Source of the DNA: Geobacteraceae bacterium GWC2_55_20
GTDB taxonomy: Bacteria > Desulfobacterota > Desulfuromonadia > Geobacterales > Pseudopelobacteraceae
Direction of reading: 5' to 3'
Length of the DNA stretch: 37,983 nt
Assembly (NCBI GenBank): GCA_001802125.1
Contig: MGZK01000170.1
Coordinates: forward strand, 1 to 37,983
In this document: piece after piece, positions 18,645-26,112 of the stretch
Layout: every line of letters starts with the position of its first letter
Numbering within the stretch: position 1 is the first letter of the stretch
The notes under the pieces: generated by a model
Databases searched by the model: none
Told to the model about the DNA's origin: nothing
What the model saw: the letters and a program-made list of their open reading frames with translations, nothing else
Translations under genes and position numbers: made by a program

Positions 18645-18926
18645 ATGACAAAAGCAGATATTGCAGAGAAAATTCAGCAAAAAAGCGAATTTTCAAAGAA
18701 AGATTCAGCAGAAATTCTCGAAGCACTTTTCAGCATTATGAAGACCACACTTGAATCCGGAGAAAAATTGAAGATTGCCGGTTTCGGGAACTTTGAAATT
18801 AAGCAGAAGAAAGACCGCAAAGGCCGAAATCCGCAAACTGGAGAAACCATTACTATTAAGGCACGAAGAGTCCTATCGTTTAAACCAAGTATGGTTCTCC
18901 GTAACGCGATCAACCGCAATAAATAG
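18645..18926 (+). CDS. ihfA: HU/IHF family protein, IHF-alpha-like
   Basis: 93 residues, full length for the family. It begins MTKADIAEKI and has the DNA-bending beta-arm signature GRNPQTGETI, followed by ITIKARRV-x-SFKPS, which is closer to IHF alpha than to HU. IHF bends DNA and is needed by many tyrosine integrases and by relaxosomes at oriT, so an element-encoded copy could support its own integration or transfer, or simply be a stray paralogue. It lies between the YD-repeat gene and the Qat operon, in AT-rich DNA, with a weak ribosome site. Whether its partner is the host IHF-beta cannot be told. Confidence 0.85.
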   Translation: MTKADIAEKIQQKSEFSKKDSAEILEALFSIMKTTLESGEKLKIAGFGNFEIKQKKDRKGRNPQTGETITIKARRVLSFKPSMVLRNAINRNK

Positions 18927-19192
18927 CAAATGGAAAATAACAAAGCTCACACGCTGATATCATTGCAGGATTGGTGTTTATTATTGTCGGAATGCCAATT
19001 GATAATTCCAAAACTCAGAATAATCTATGTATCTGCATTTGCCTCGATACTTGCATTTATCATAATAGCTGGAATGTATATTGACTATACTCAGACCAAG
19101 CTGCGTACCTAGACATGGTACTTCTATCCAGGGACAATTCAAAGTTTTCTTCCTTGGGGTGAACTTCAAGCGACAGAGCATAGGGGCTACTG

Positions 19193-21175
19193 ATGATTCT
19201 GACTGACAACGAGACCAAAGTTGATCTCCTTAATAATGAAGCAATCGCGGCGACGATCATCAAACTCCTTCGAGATCGGCCCGATCAGCCAGTGACTGTC
19301 GGCGTCCATGGTGACTGGGGTGCTGGCAAATCAAGCGTCCTGGAGATGATCGAGGGCGGGTTCGAAGGTGAAGAGAAGGTTCTGTGTCTTAAATTCAATG
19401 GCTGGCGCTTTCAGGGATTCGAAGATGCCAAGATTGCACTCATCGAAGGTATTGTAACAGGCCTAATCGAAAAAAGGCCCGTCCTCACCAAGGCCAGTGA
19501 AGCGGTCAAGGATGTCTTTCGTCGTATTGATTGGCTCAAATTGGCCAAGAAGGCCGGTGGTCTCGCCTTTACGGCCTTCACCGGAGTCCCAACTCCAGAC
19601 CAGATAAATACAATTGTCGCTACGCTAGAGGGGTTTATCGCCGATCCGGCAAGGCTTGCCACGAAAGATAATGTCGAATCAGCCATTGTGGGAGTTAAAG
19701 GCCTGCTGAAGCCGAGGGGCGAAAGCGATTCGAACAATGTGCCCGAGGAGATTAACGCATTCCGAAAAGCTTTTGACAATCTCCTTGAAAAGGCAGGCAT
19801 TGAGCAACTCGTCGTTCTTATCGATGACCTCGATCGCTGCCTCCCCGACACGGCGATAGAGACACTAGAGGCCGTGCGTCTCTTCGTTTTCACGTCTCGA
19901 ACCGCATTCGTCGTCGCTGCAGACGAGGCGATGATTGAATACGCGGTGCGCAAGCACTTCCCGGATCTACCAGACACAACAGGCCCACAGACTTACGCCA
20001 GAAATTATCTCGAAAAGCTAATCCAGGTGCCATTCCGTATCCCTGCACTGGGCGACACCGAAACCCGCATCTATGTCACGCTCCTTCTTGTGGGCGCCGA
20101 GCTCGGCGAAAAAGATGAAGAGTTCATTGCGTTAATCAGTGCTGCCCGTGAACGACTAAAACGACCGTGGGCGTCGAGTGCACTTGATGCGGCGACCGTC
20201 CGGACTGTGCTCGGCGATAAGGCTTTGCGCGTAAACAATGCGCTGGCGCTCAGTGATCAGATCGGACCGATCTTGGCCAGTGGAACGAAGGGCAATCCCC
20301 GTCAGATCAAGCGCTTCCTTAATACGCTGGTCTTGCGTCATCTCACGGCCGAAGCGCGGGGGTTTGGGAGCGATGTCAAGTTGCCGGTTCTCGCCAAGCT
20401 CATGCTGGCCGAACGCTTCCTTCCGCGATTCTTCGATAAGATAGCTGCAGCTGCGGCCGCAGCGCCGGATGGGAAATGTCCAGACCTGACCGCTCTCGAA
20501 GAGGCCGCGACCACGAAGGAAAAAGCAAAGGAGGCGGCAAAACCGGAGAAGACCCTCTTCAAGGGTGCTGGCACAACCATGGCCGCGCCTAAGCTGGAGC
20601 CCGTAAAAATGACCGAGAGCGTGCTCCTTAATGAATGGCTTTCCTCGCCCGCCATCAAGGCCTGGGCAGCCGTACCGACAATGCTCGGCAACGAGGATCT
20701 ACGTGCATATCTCTTTGTAGCCAAGGACCGAAAAGATTACTTCGGCGCCGCCTCGGTGCTCGGTCACCTGGCTACCGTTGTCGATCAGCTCTTTGGTGGC
20801 AAACTCGCGGTACAGGGTCTTGATACCGACCTCAAGAGACTCGCTCTTCCCGAAGCTGAGCAAGTTTTCGAAGCCGTGCGCGGCCGTATCGTCGGCGGAG
20901 ACAGCTTCGTAATTGAACCTCCTGGCGTGGCTGGATTGGCTGTCCTCGTCAAAGCCCATCCGACACTTCAAAGTAGCCTCATCGATTTTCTAGAGTCATT
21001 GCCTAGAGATCGACTTGGTCCATGGGTTTGCAAAGGTTGGGAGGCTACCATCAAGGATCAAGAAGCGACTCAGCGTTTCGATCATCTCCTACTGGAATGG
21101 AGCAAAGATGGAGGTCAGATGTTGAAAGTTGCTGCCAGCGGTGTGTTACGTACGCGCCAGGAGAGAGGTAACTGA
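19193..21175 (+). CDS. qatA: QatA, KAP-family P-loop NTPase of a Qat defence system
   Basis: 660 residues. The Walker A motif GDWGAGKS is at 40-47, the KAP Walker B LIDDLDRC at about 209-216, and the central region (about 235-400) carries KAP-type motifs such as FVVAADE, YLEKLIQVPF and GNPRQIKRFLN. KAP NTPases appear in several anti-phage systems; here the three genes behind it (QatB, QueC-like, TatD-like) identify QatABCD. The start ATG at 19193 follows a modest AGGGG. Its stop codon overlaps the qatB start by one base (TGATG), showing translational coupling. The operon is clearly more GC-rich than the Rhs region before it and the regulatory region after it, which indicates a separate origin. 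Confidence 0.92.
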   Translation: MILTDNETKVDLLNNEAIAATIIKLLRDRPDQPVTVGVHGDWGAGKSSVLEMIEGGFEGEEKVLCLKFNGWRFQGFEDAKIALIEGIVTGLIEKRPVLTKASEAVKDVFRRIDWLKLAKKAGGLAFTAFTGVPTPDQINTIVATLEGFIADPARLATKDNVESAIVGVKGLLKPRGESDSNNVPEEINAFRKAFDNLLEKAGIEQLVVLIDDLDRCLPDTAIETLEAVRLFVFTSRTAFVVAADEAMIEYAVRKHFPDLPDTTGPQTYARNYLEKLIQVPFRIPALGDTETRIYVTLLLVGAELGEKDEEFIALISAARERLKRPWASSALDAATVRTVLGDKALRVNNALALSDQIGPILASGTKGNPRQIKRFLNTLVLRHLTAEARGFGSDVKLPVLAKLMLAERFLPRFFDKIAAAAAAAPDGKCPDLTALEEAATTKEKAKEAAKPEKTLFKGAGTTMAAPKLEPVKMTESVLLNEWLSSPAIKAWAAVPTMLGNEDLRAYLFVAKDRKDYFGAASVLGHLATVVDQLFGGKLAVQGLDTDLKRLALPEAEQVFEAVRGRIVGGDSFVIEPPGVAGLAVLVKAHPTLQSSLIDFLESLPRDRLGPWVCKGWEATIKDQEATQRFDHLLLEWSKDGGQMLKVAASGVLRTRQERGN

Positions 21176-22071
21176 TGGGAACATCTTCCGCATTTGGAGG
21201 TCAAAACGGCGGCACACCGCTCATTCCGAGCTGGCTTGACAATGGTGGTGCGCCGCCGGCGGCTCCGAATGGGGCTCCTCCCGATGGTGGACCACCAAAC
21301 GGTCCGCCGCAGGACATTCCAGCGCCCGGCACACCACCTACACCACCCGCACGACCGCCTATACCACTTGTGGCAGATCCATCTCGTTTCTCGGCGGCGC
21401 GCAACAACCTCTCTCGTTTCGCTGGTTCTGGGGGCAACGATCGAAAGAGCCTTGGTCGAGCGGTGTCACATTATGTTGGTTCGTCATCGGGCGGAGCTCG
21501 CAACGCAGCTGCAAGGATGGGATCGGCGCGTGGCGCTGGTAGTCGCCTTGTTGGTTTTCTGTCTGACGCAGTTGCACGGGGTGCTACCGAGGCCCTTCGC
21601 GCGCTTAACCTCGGGGCTCTCGCCGGCCGCCCGATCGAAGAAATTTTTCTCGGCCTGTCGAATTATGTGTGCCCTGACGGCGGTTCGATTGATGAAGGTA
21701 TCGCGCGCGAAGCATTCATTGAGACAATCACGGAACTTGCGAGCGCGGGCATAGCAGACCTCGACGGGCTCACCGTAGATCAGATGCAGACCGTGTTCGA
21801 GCTTTACGCGACCAATGCCATCGAGGCGCGACTCTGCAATGATATTGGCATGAAAACAATTACCTTGCCGGCTGACAGCCACGATGCCGCACTCGTACAG
21901 GCGCAACTGAAAGATTTTATACGTCGCGGAGTGGCCGATGCGCTTACTACAACCCGCACCGCAGCTGCCGCGCTCACACCTGACCGTGTGCTCCAATTCG
22001 TTGGGGGTGTTTACGAGCAGGCGTTCGCGATCTTGCAGATTATGGGTGATGATGAAGCGGAGGGCGCATGA
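21175..22071 (+). CDS. qatB: QatB of a Qat defence system
   Basis: 298 residues. It begins Met-Gly, so methionine removal would expose an N-terminal glycine (MGTSSAFGGQNGG). Residues about 20-65 are a Pro/Gly-rich disordered linker (GAPPDGGPPNGPP), and the remainder is largely alpha-helical with many Ala. No catalytic motif is visible. QatB is required in characterised Qat systems, but its role was undefined when the system was first described. I recall later work proposing that QueC-like enzymes of defence systems modify the N-terminal glycine of a partner protein; the Met-Gly start would fit, but I cannot verify that here. It overlaps qatA by one base and qatC by four (ATGA). Confidence 0.88.
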   Translation: MGTSSAFGGQNGGTPLIPSWLDNGGAPPAAPNGAPPDGGPPNGPPQDIPAPGTPPTPPARPPIPLVADPSRFSAARNNLSRFAGSGGNDRKSLGRAVSHYVGSSSGGARNAAARMGSARGAGSRLVGFLSDAVARGATEALRALNLGALAGRPIEEIFLGLSNYVCPDGGSIDEGIAREAFIETITELASAGIADLDGLTVDQMQTVFELYATNAIEARLCNDIGMKTITLPADSHDAALVQAQLKDFIRRGVADALTTTRTAAAALTPDRVLQFVGGVYEQAFAILQIMGDDEAEGA

Positions 22072-23438
22072 GGCGACACGTAATAATAGGTCGGTACGGT
22101 CTTGACGACCGCAGCCAATTTCCACTCGGAGATGGTGAAGTCGAAACCCGACTTGACCTAGTTGTCGGCGAGCGATCGCTCGATCACGGGATCGGCCTCG
22201 CACTTACCGATCTGGCCCGGATTGGAGTTCATCCCTCCGAGATTGGTGTTGATGTTCTGGTTTTGGCAGCGCATGTTCACGCCGCCGATACCAGAATTTC
22301 GCGCACTAGTGAGTCACAGGATGGGTGGACTCGCGAAATCCGGCTGATCGTCCCAGTTTCCAATCCGGAGCGCTGGACATCTGTCGCACCGAACTTCGTC
22401 CGGATGCTGAACTTCCTTACCGGCGACCGCTGGTTGCTCGCGTTTCGCGCTCGACCGAGTCGCTTCACCAGAGTCGCGCCAGCACGTCCAGCTCGGCTCT
22501 TTGGTCCTCCGTTCGACAATCTTGCACTCTTTTCTGGGGGCCTGGATAGTCTCATCGGAGCGATCGACTCCCTCGAAGAAGGTCGTACACCTCTTCTTAT
22601 CAGCCACGCAGGAGAAGGCGCTGTAAGCAAATCACAAACCTCGATCTTTGACGTGTTGCAGTCACACTATCGGGGTCGCTCCCTAAATCGCTTGCGTCTC
22701 TGGATGGCGTTTCCGAAGGGATTCATTCAAGGTTCAGCCGGAGAGGATACCACACGCGGCAGATCTTTCCTTTTCTTTGCACTTGGCGTCTTTGCAGGCA
22801 GTGGCCTTGATACACCGTTTACTCTGAAGGTGCCTGAAAACGGTCTGATCGCCGTTAATGTGCCTCTCGATCCATTGCGGCTCGGCGCGCTAAGCACTCG
22901 CACGACCCATCCCTTCTATATCGCCCGGTGGAACGACGCGCTCCAAGGACTGGGTCTGAATGGCCACATAGAGAACTCCTATTGGGATAAGACCAAGGGC
23001 GAAATGGTGGCCGCATGCGCCAACGGCACTTTGCTACGCCAACTCATTCCTTCGTCGTTCTCCTGTGCCTCCCCCACCAAAGGGCGATGGCAAGGTCATG
23101 GCACACAGCATTGCGGCTATTGTCTGCCGTGTCTAATCAGGCGAGCTGCACTCGTTACAGGGCTGTGCCCCGATCCCGACCCGACCGTCTATACAATCGA
23201 CAATCTGACAGACCACGTGCTTGATACTCGGCAATCTGAGGGCGTGCAGATTCGCTCCTTTCAACTTGCGATTGAACGGCTTCGTGCAAGACCGGGTTTG
23301 GCGCCGATCCTTATCCATAAGCCGGGACCGCTCTTTGATGAATCGCCTGCACGCCAGGAAGCCATCGCAGGTGTCTACCGTCGCGGCCTTGAAGAAGTCA
23401 GAACACTATTATCCGGCGTAAGGACAGGGCCAAGATGA
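22068..23438 (+). CDS. qatC: QatC, QueC-like PP-loop enzyme of a Qat defence system
   Basis: 456 residues, about twice the length of housekeeping QueC (about 230). The N-terminal roughly 140 residues are an extra domain. The PP-loop ATP-pyrophosphatase motif SGGLDS is at 156-161. Four cysteines at 333, 349, 352 and 355 (C...CGYCLPC) match the zinc site of QueC, which converts 7-carboxy-7-deazaguanine to preQ0. Both catalytic and zinc motifs are intact, so the protein is probably an active adenylating enzyme acting on a deazaguanine or related carboxylate. It overlaps qatB and qatD by four bases each (ATGA), so the four genes are translated as a unit. Confidence 0.92.
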   Translation: MRRHVIIGRYGLDDRSQFPLGDGEVETRLDLVVGERSLDHGIGLALTDLARIGVHPSEIGVDVLVLAAHVHAADTRISRTSESQDGWTREIRLIVPVSNPERWTSVAPNFVRMLNFLTGDRWLLAFRARPSRFTRVAPARPARLFGPPFDNLALFSGGLDSLIGAIDSLEEGRTPLLISHAGEGAVSKSQTSIFDVLQSHYRGRSLNRLRLWMAFPKGFIQGSAGEDTTRGRSFLFFALGVFAGSGLDTPFTLKVPENGLIAVNVPLDPLRLGALSTRTTHPFYIARWNDALQGLGLNGHIENSYWDKTKGEMVAACANGTLLRQLIPSSFSCASPTKGRWQGHGTQHCGYCLPCLIRRAALVTGLCPDPDPTVYTIDNLTDHVLDTRQSEGVQIRSFQLAIERLRARPGLAPILIHKPGPLFDESPARQEAIAGVYRRGLEEVRTLLSGVRTGPR

Positions 23439-24190
23439 CAGAAAACCTTTGTCCCGTTGGAGTGGATTTCCACTGTCATCTAGATCTCTATCCCGACCAT
23501 AAGGCTGCGATCGCTAGGGCAGAAGCCTCCCGCATTTATACGCTTTCAGTTACCACGACGCCGAGAGCCTGGCCGCGCAATCACGAGCTCACGCGCGACA
23601 CCCACTATGTTCGTGCTGCGCTCGGTCTACATCCGCAGCTCGTTGCCGAGCGTTCCGACGAGCTGTCGTTATGGGAGCGATATCTGCCTGAAGCTCGATA
23701 CGTCGGTGAGGTTGGCCTTGATGCCGGTCCACGCTTCTATAAGTCGTTAGAATCTCAGAGGCACGTCTTCCGTACCGTACTTGAGAAATGTGCAGAAGCT
23801 GCGGGTAAAATTCTCTCTGTCCACAGTGTGAGGAGCGTTCCAGCAGTGCTCGATATGATCGAACGGTATCTCCCGCGGGACCGTGGTGTCGTTGTGCTTC
23901 ACTGGTTCACCGGCAGTAAAAGTGAGGCGAGGCGAGCAGCCGCACTTGGTTGCTATTTCTCCGTCAATGCTGAAATGGTTCGGTCGGATCGAGGTTGTGG
24001 TCTTGTCGCCGACCTACCGATGGATCGTATTCTTACCGAAACGGATGGCCCATTTACCAAAATCAATGGTCGTCCAGCCGAACCATCCAACATGAATGTG
24101 ACAATTGATTTAATCGCACGAGTTCGTAATGTGCCATCACATGAAATCGCAAAGACAGTTCAAGTTAACCTTCAAGCCTTATTGTGTTGA
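23435..24190 (+). CDS. qatD: QatD, TatD-like metal-dependent nuclease of a Qat defence system
   Basis: 251 residues, normal length for TatD. Metal-binding features are present in order: DFHCH (H13, H15), GEVGLD, the SVHS segment, HWFTGS and the ETDGP motif near the C terminus, all as in TatD 3'-5' DNases. In Qat systems the TatD-like protein is an essential component. The last gene of the operon, it ends 54 bp before a strong bidirectional terminator. A housekeeping TatD is ruled out by its translational coupling to qatC. Confidence 0.92.
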   Translation: MTENLCPVGVDFHCHLDLYPDHKAAIARAEASRIYTLSVTTTPRAWPRNHELTRDTHYVRAALGLHPQLVAERSDELSLWERYLPEARYVGEVGLDAGPRFYKSLESQRHVFRTVLEKCAEAAGKILSVHSVRSVPAVLDMIERYLPRDRGVVVLHWFTGSKSEARRAAALGCYFSVNAEMVRSDRGCGLVADLPMDRILTETDGPFTKINGRPAEPSNMNVTIDLIARVRNVPSHEIAKTVQVNLQALLC

Positions 24191-24244
24191 TGCAGGATGG
24201 ATCTCCACTCTGGGGCGCAAGCAGAATAATTACTTACGAGAAAT

Positions 24245-24284
24245 AACAACAAAGGCCCCTGGAGAAGGAGGCCTTTGTTGTTTC
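24245..24284. terminator. Bidirectional terminator between qatD and the lipoprotein gene
   Basis: A perfect 13-bp stem AACAACAAAGGCC / GGCCTTTGTTGTT (24245-24257 with 24270-24282) around a 12-base loop. It lies between convergent genes and can stop transcription from both, with T-rich ends in both directions. Confidence 0.9.
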
Positions 24285-24301
24285 AATCCTGGATGTAAAA
24301 A

Positions 24302-24994
24302 TTACAGCTTCTGAGACTGCATTTCCGACAATGCTGACTCCAACATCCGAAGCTTTGATTCTGCATTCGCCCTCATTCTCCTGGCTTCCGGAGTTGCTTC
24401 CGGAGTGTTCAAATTTGAGATCAACATTTTCTGATACTCGATGTCTTTTAATTTCATTTCGTAATCAGTTTTTCTTTGCTTTTCTGCTGCTGCTTGTCTT
24501 GCATGCGCCAGACGTGTCAGCGTCTCTTCTGGCCACTGCTGGCCGTTTTCGGCTGGCTGTGCATTGACAATCAGCCTAGCGGCCTCTGTACGGCACTGGC
24601 TGCGATTATCACACTCAAATTCCTTCTGTTGTCCGTGGTTGTATGTCCCTATAATATTTTGCAGACGAGATCCGGCGTGCATCGGAGTTCCAAGTGCAGC
24701 ACCGGCGAAAAATAGTCCGATGTTTGCCCCTACCTGGTCATCAACAACAATTGCCTCATACACTATATAGTCGAGTTTTTTATCTTTCTGAAATGCATCA
24801 ACGGCAGCACGGTCGAGCGGAAACGCTTCGCAAGCCGTTGCTTGTGACGGGCAGTAGCCGTCAGCAACATATCCCACTCTTGCACCTGGAGCGCCCAAAT
24901 CCGTAGTTTTTACTTCAGTGATATGGGTAGCACAACCGTATAGGGAGGTTGCTACTATTGCAACTGCGATTATTTGGCTGAGTAATGTTTTCAT
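24302..24994 (-). CDS. Predicted lipoprotein under paired-operator control
   Basis: 230 residues, start preceded by CAGGAGC. Residues 1-21 form a lipoprotein signal peptide with lipobox LYGC (C21). The central region (about 90-125) contains a small Gly/Ala-rich hydrophobic stretch (GLFFAGAALGTP); several cysteines follow (ECDNRSQC). The C-terminal third is a charged helical, probably coiled-coil region (QAAAEKQRKTDYEMKLKDIEYQKM). No family recognised. Its promoter at 25037-25085 carries two TGTACACCCAT sites shared with the promoter of the metallopeptidase/RHH operon upstream, so all three are probably one regulon. Confidence 0.75.
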   Translation of the reverse strand: MKTLLSQIIAVAIVATSLYGCATHITEVKTTDLGAPGARVGYVADGYCPSQATACEAFPLDRAAVDAFQKDKKLDYIVYEAIVVDDQVGANIGLFFAGAALGTPMHAGSRLQNIIGTYNHGQQKEFECDNRSQCRTEAARLIVNAQPAENGQQWPEETLTRLAHARQAAAEKQRKTDYEMKLKDIEYQKMLISNLNTPEATPEARRMRANAESKLRMLESALSEMQSQKL

Positions 24995-25036
24995 TTTGGG
25001 GCTCCTGGTGTGTAGTTCGTTTTCAACCTATAATAA

Positions 25037-25085
25037 ACTGTACACCCATAATAATAACCGGTCAAGTATTATTTTGTACACCCAT
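25037..25085 (-). promoter_or_regulatory. Promoter with two TGTACACCCAT operators (lipoprotein gene)
   Basis: On the minus strand: -35 TTGACC (25065-25060), 17 bp, -10 TACAGT (25042-25037). Identical 11-bp sites TGTACACCCAT (plus-strand reading) lie at 25039-25049, overlapping the -10, and 25075-25085, upstream of the -35, 36 bp apart. Sites in these positions are typical of repressor operators that block polymerase. Confidence 0.75.
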
Positions 25086-25086
25086 G

Positions 25087-25287
25087 TTATTTTAAGGCAG
25101 CGGCACGATCCAAGGCCGCTTGACGGATATAATGCGACAGATCTTCGCCGGCGGCTTCAGCCGCTGCTTTAACTGCAGCTATCTCAGACTCTTTCCAGCG
25201 CAGCTTAATGGCAACCCTCCGGGCATCGGCTTTGATCGATCCCAAGGGCTTGCCAGGGCCTCGTTTTGCCGGGGTTTCGTCAGTCAT
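25087..25287 (-). CDS. Small ribbon-helix-helix-like DNA-binding protein
   Basis: 66 residues from the ATG at 25287; AGGAGAAA lies 7 bp upstream, and longer in-frame starts would run far into the preceding gene. The N terminus is basic and Gly/Pro-rich (AKRGPGKPLGS), followed by a beta-strand plus two helices (VAIKLRWKESEIAAVKAAAEAAGEDLSHYIRQAAL split into strand, helix, helix), the pattern of ribbon-helix-helix proteins such as CopG, Arc or MobC. It overlaps the upstream peptidase-like gene by 8 bp. It lies directly between the two operator-bearing promoters, so it is the prime candidate for the repressor that binds them. A relaxosome accessory role (MobC-like) is the main alternative. Confidence 0.65.
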   Translation of the reverse strand: MTDETPAKRGPGKPLGSIKADARRVAIKLRWKESEIAAVKAAAEAAGEDLSHYIRQAALDRAAALK

Positions 25288-25963
25288 GTTTGTTTCTCCT
25301 ATATGGGGTCGGCGGCCAATTTGGTATCGGATCTGGAAGAAAGGGGATATCGTCAACATTGCCCAAGGTGCCGGCAACTTCCAGAGCGGCGGCCAGGTCC
25401 TGCACTCGTTTCCAAATTTCCGGAGTTCGCAGAAGACGTTCTGTTTCGATCGCGAGAAAATCGTACTCGTTTCGCCAGGGCAGCAGCATGCAAAGCGCTT
25501 CTGCATCACAGATATCATTATTCCCGATTTCGTTGCATTCCGGAGCTAAAGCAATCTCAACACTGTCAGAAATTGCATCAGCAATCGGCCCCGCGAGGGC
25601 CGCGCATACTCCTGACCTGATCCACCGGCGCTCTTCCATGAGGCTTTTTTTGCCCACAATGCGGGTCTGAATATATTTTTTGTAGCCAGTGCGGTTGACC
25701 GACATACAGTAACTATCTTCGTCCCAAAAAACATAGGGGGATTTTGCTGAATGCGGCAGTTCAGCGCGGCAGATACCATTAATATCAGTCCGCACGCTGC
25801 CCCTCTTGCTTGTGTGCTGCCACGCGCCGGGACCCTCCGGCCGGACAGCCATCTCAGACACAAAAGCCCCGCCGAAGGCGTAAATAACGGCATGGGCGGC
25901 CTCGTGTATGCATGTCTGTCTGCGGTCGGCAGCTGTGAAGAGACAGTCGGTATCGTCGTTCAT
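25280..25963 (-). CDS. HEXXH metallopeptidase-like protein
   Basis: 227 residues from the ATG at 25963, preferred to 25975 because GGAG lies 6 bp ahead. HEAAH at 20-24, within C-I-HEAAHAVIYAFGG, resembles the zinc-binding helix of FtsH-type (M41) peptidases. A likely third ligand would lie in the C-terminal half (around CNEIGNNDICDAEALCM), but I cannot assign it. Element-borne HEXXH proteins next to DNA-binding regulators can act as anti-repressors (ImmA cleaving ImmR in ICEBs1 is the known example); here the neighbour is an RHH-like protein, so a similar role is an inference. It is first in an operon with the RHH gene, behind an operator-bearing promoter and, further up, copy 4 of the shared element. 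Confidence 0.65.
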   Translation of the reverse strand: MNDDTDCLFTAADRRQTCIHEAAHAVIYAFGGAFVSEMAVRPEGPGAWQHTSKRGSVRTDINGICRAELPHSAKSPYVFWDEDSYCMSVNRTGYKKYIQTRIVGKKSLMEERRWIRSGVCAALAGPIADAISDSVEIALAPECNEIGNNDICDAEALCMLLPWRNEYDFLAIETERLLRTPEIWKRVQDLAAALEVAGTLGNVDDIPFLPDPIPNWPPTPYRRNKHD

Positions 25964-26001
25964 ATCAGTCTCCATAAGGGATTATTCTTTCAGATAAATA
26001 A

Positions 26002-26049
26002 ACCGTACACCCATAATAATACCATGTCAACAATATTCTGTACACCCAT
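26002..26049 (-). promoter_or_regulatory. Promoter with two TGTACACCCAT-type operators (peptidase/RHH operon)
   Basis: On the minus strand: -35 TTGACA (26030-26025), 17 bp, -10 TACGGT (26007-26002). Operator-like sites CGTACACCCAT (26004-26014) and TGTACACCCAT (26039-26049) occupy the same positions relative to the -10 and -35 as at 25037-25085. The duplicated layout shows co-regulation. Confidence 0.75.
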
Positions 26050-26078
26050 ATAAATATTAATTTGCAAGCGATGTCATA

Positions 26079-26112
26079 TCGGTACAGCCCGGCCCTGGGG
26101 AAATTAACTTCC
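26079..26112 (-). promoter_or_regulatory. Shared two-box promoter-like element, copy 4 (minus strand)
   Basis: Reading the minus strand: TTAATT (26107-26102), exactly 17 bp, TACCGA (26084-26079), with GGGCTG before the second box as in copy 2. It lies 116 bp upstream of the peptidase-like gene and just above the operator promoter, so that operon may respond both to the transfer-gene signal and to the operator-binding repressor. Confidence 0.55.

Noticed and set aside
18930-19112. 60-codon frame with one hydrophobic segment between the IHF-like gene and qatA
   Set aside because: No ribosome site and unusual composition; may be a remnant, but support is too weak to call a gene.
23435-24190. 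TatD-like gene as a housekeeping nuclease and QueC-like gene as a queuosine biosynthesis enzyme
   Set aside because: Both are translationally coupled to a KAP ATPase and QatB and the QueC-like protein has a long extra N-terminal domain, which fits Qat defence and not tRNA modification.
25087-25518. 143-codon version of the RHH-like gene starting at 25518
   Set aside because: Its first 77 codons lie wholly inside the upstream peptidase gene in another frame; the ATG at 25287 has a good ribosome site.
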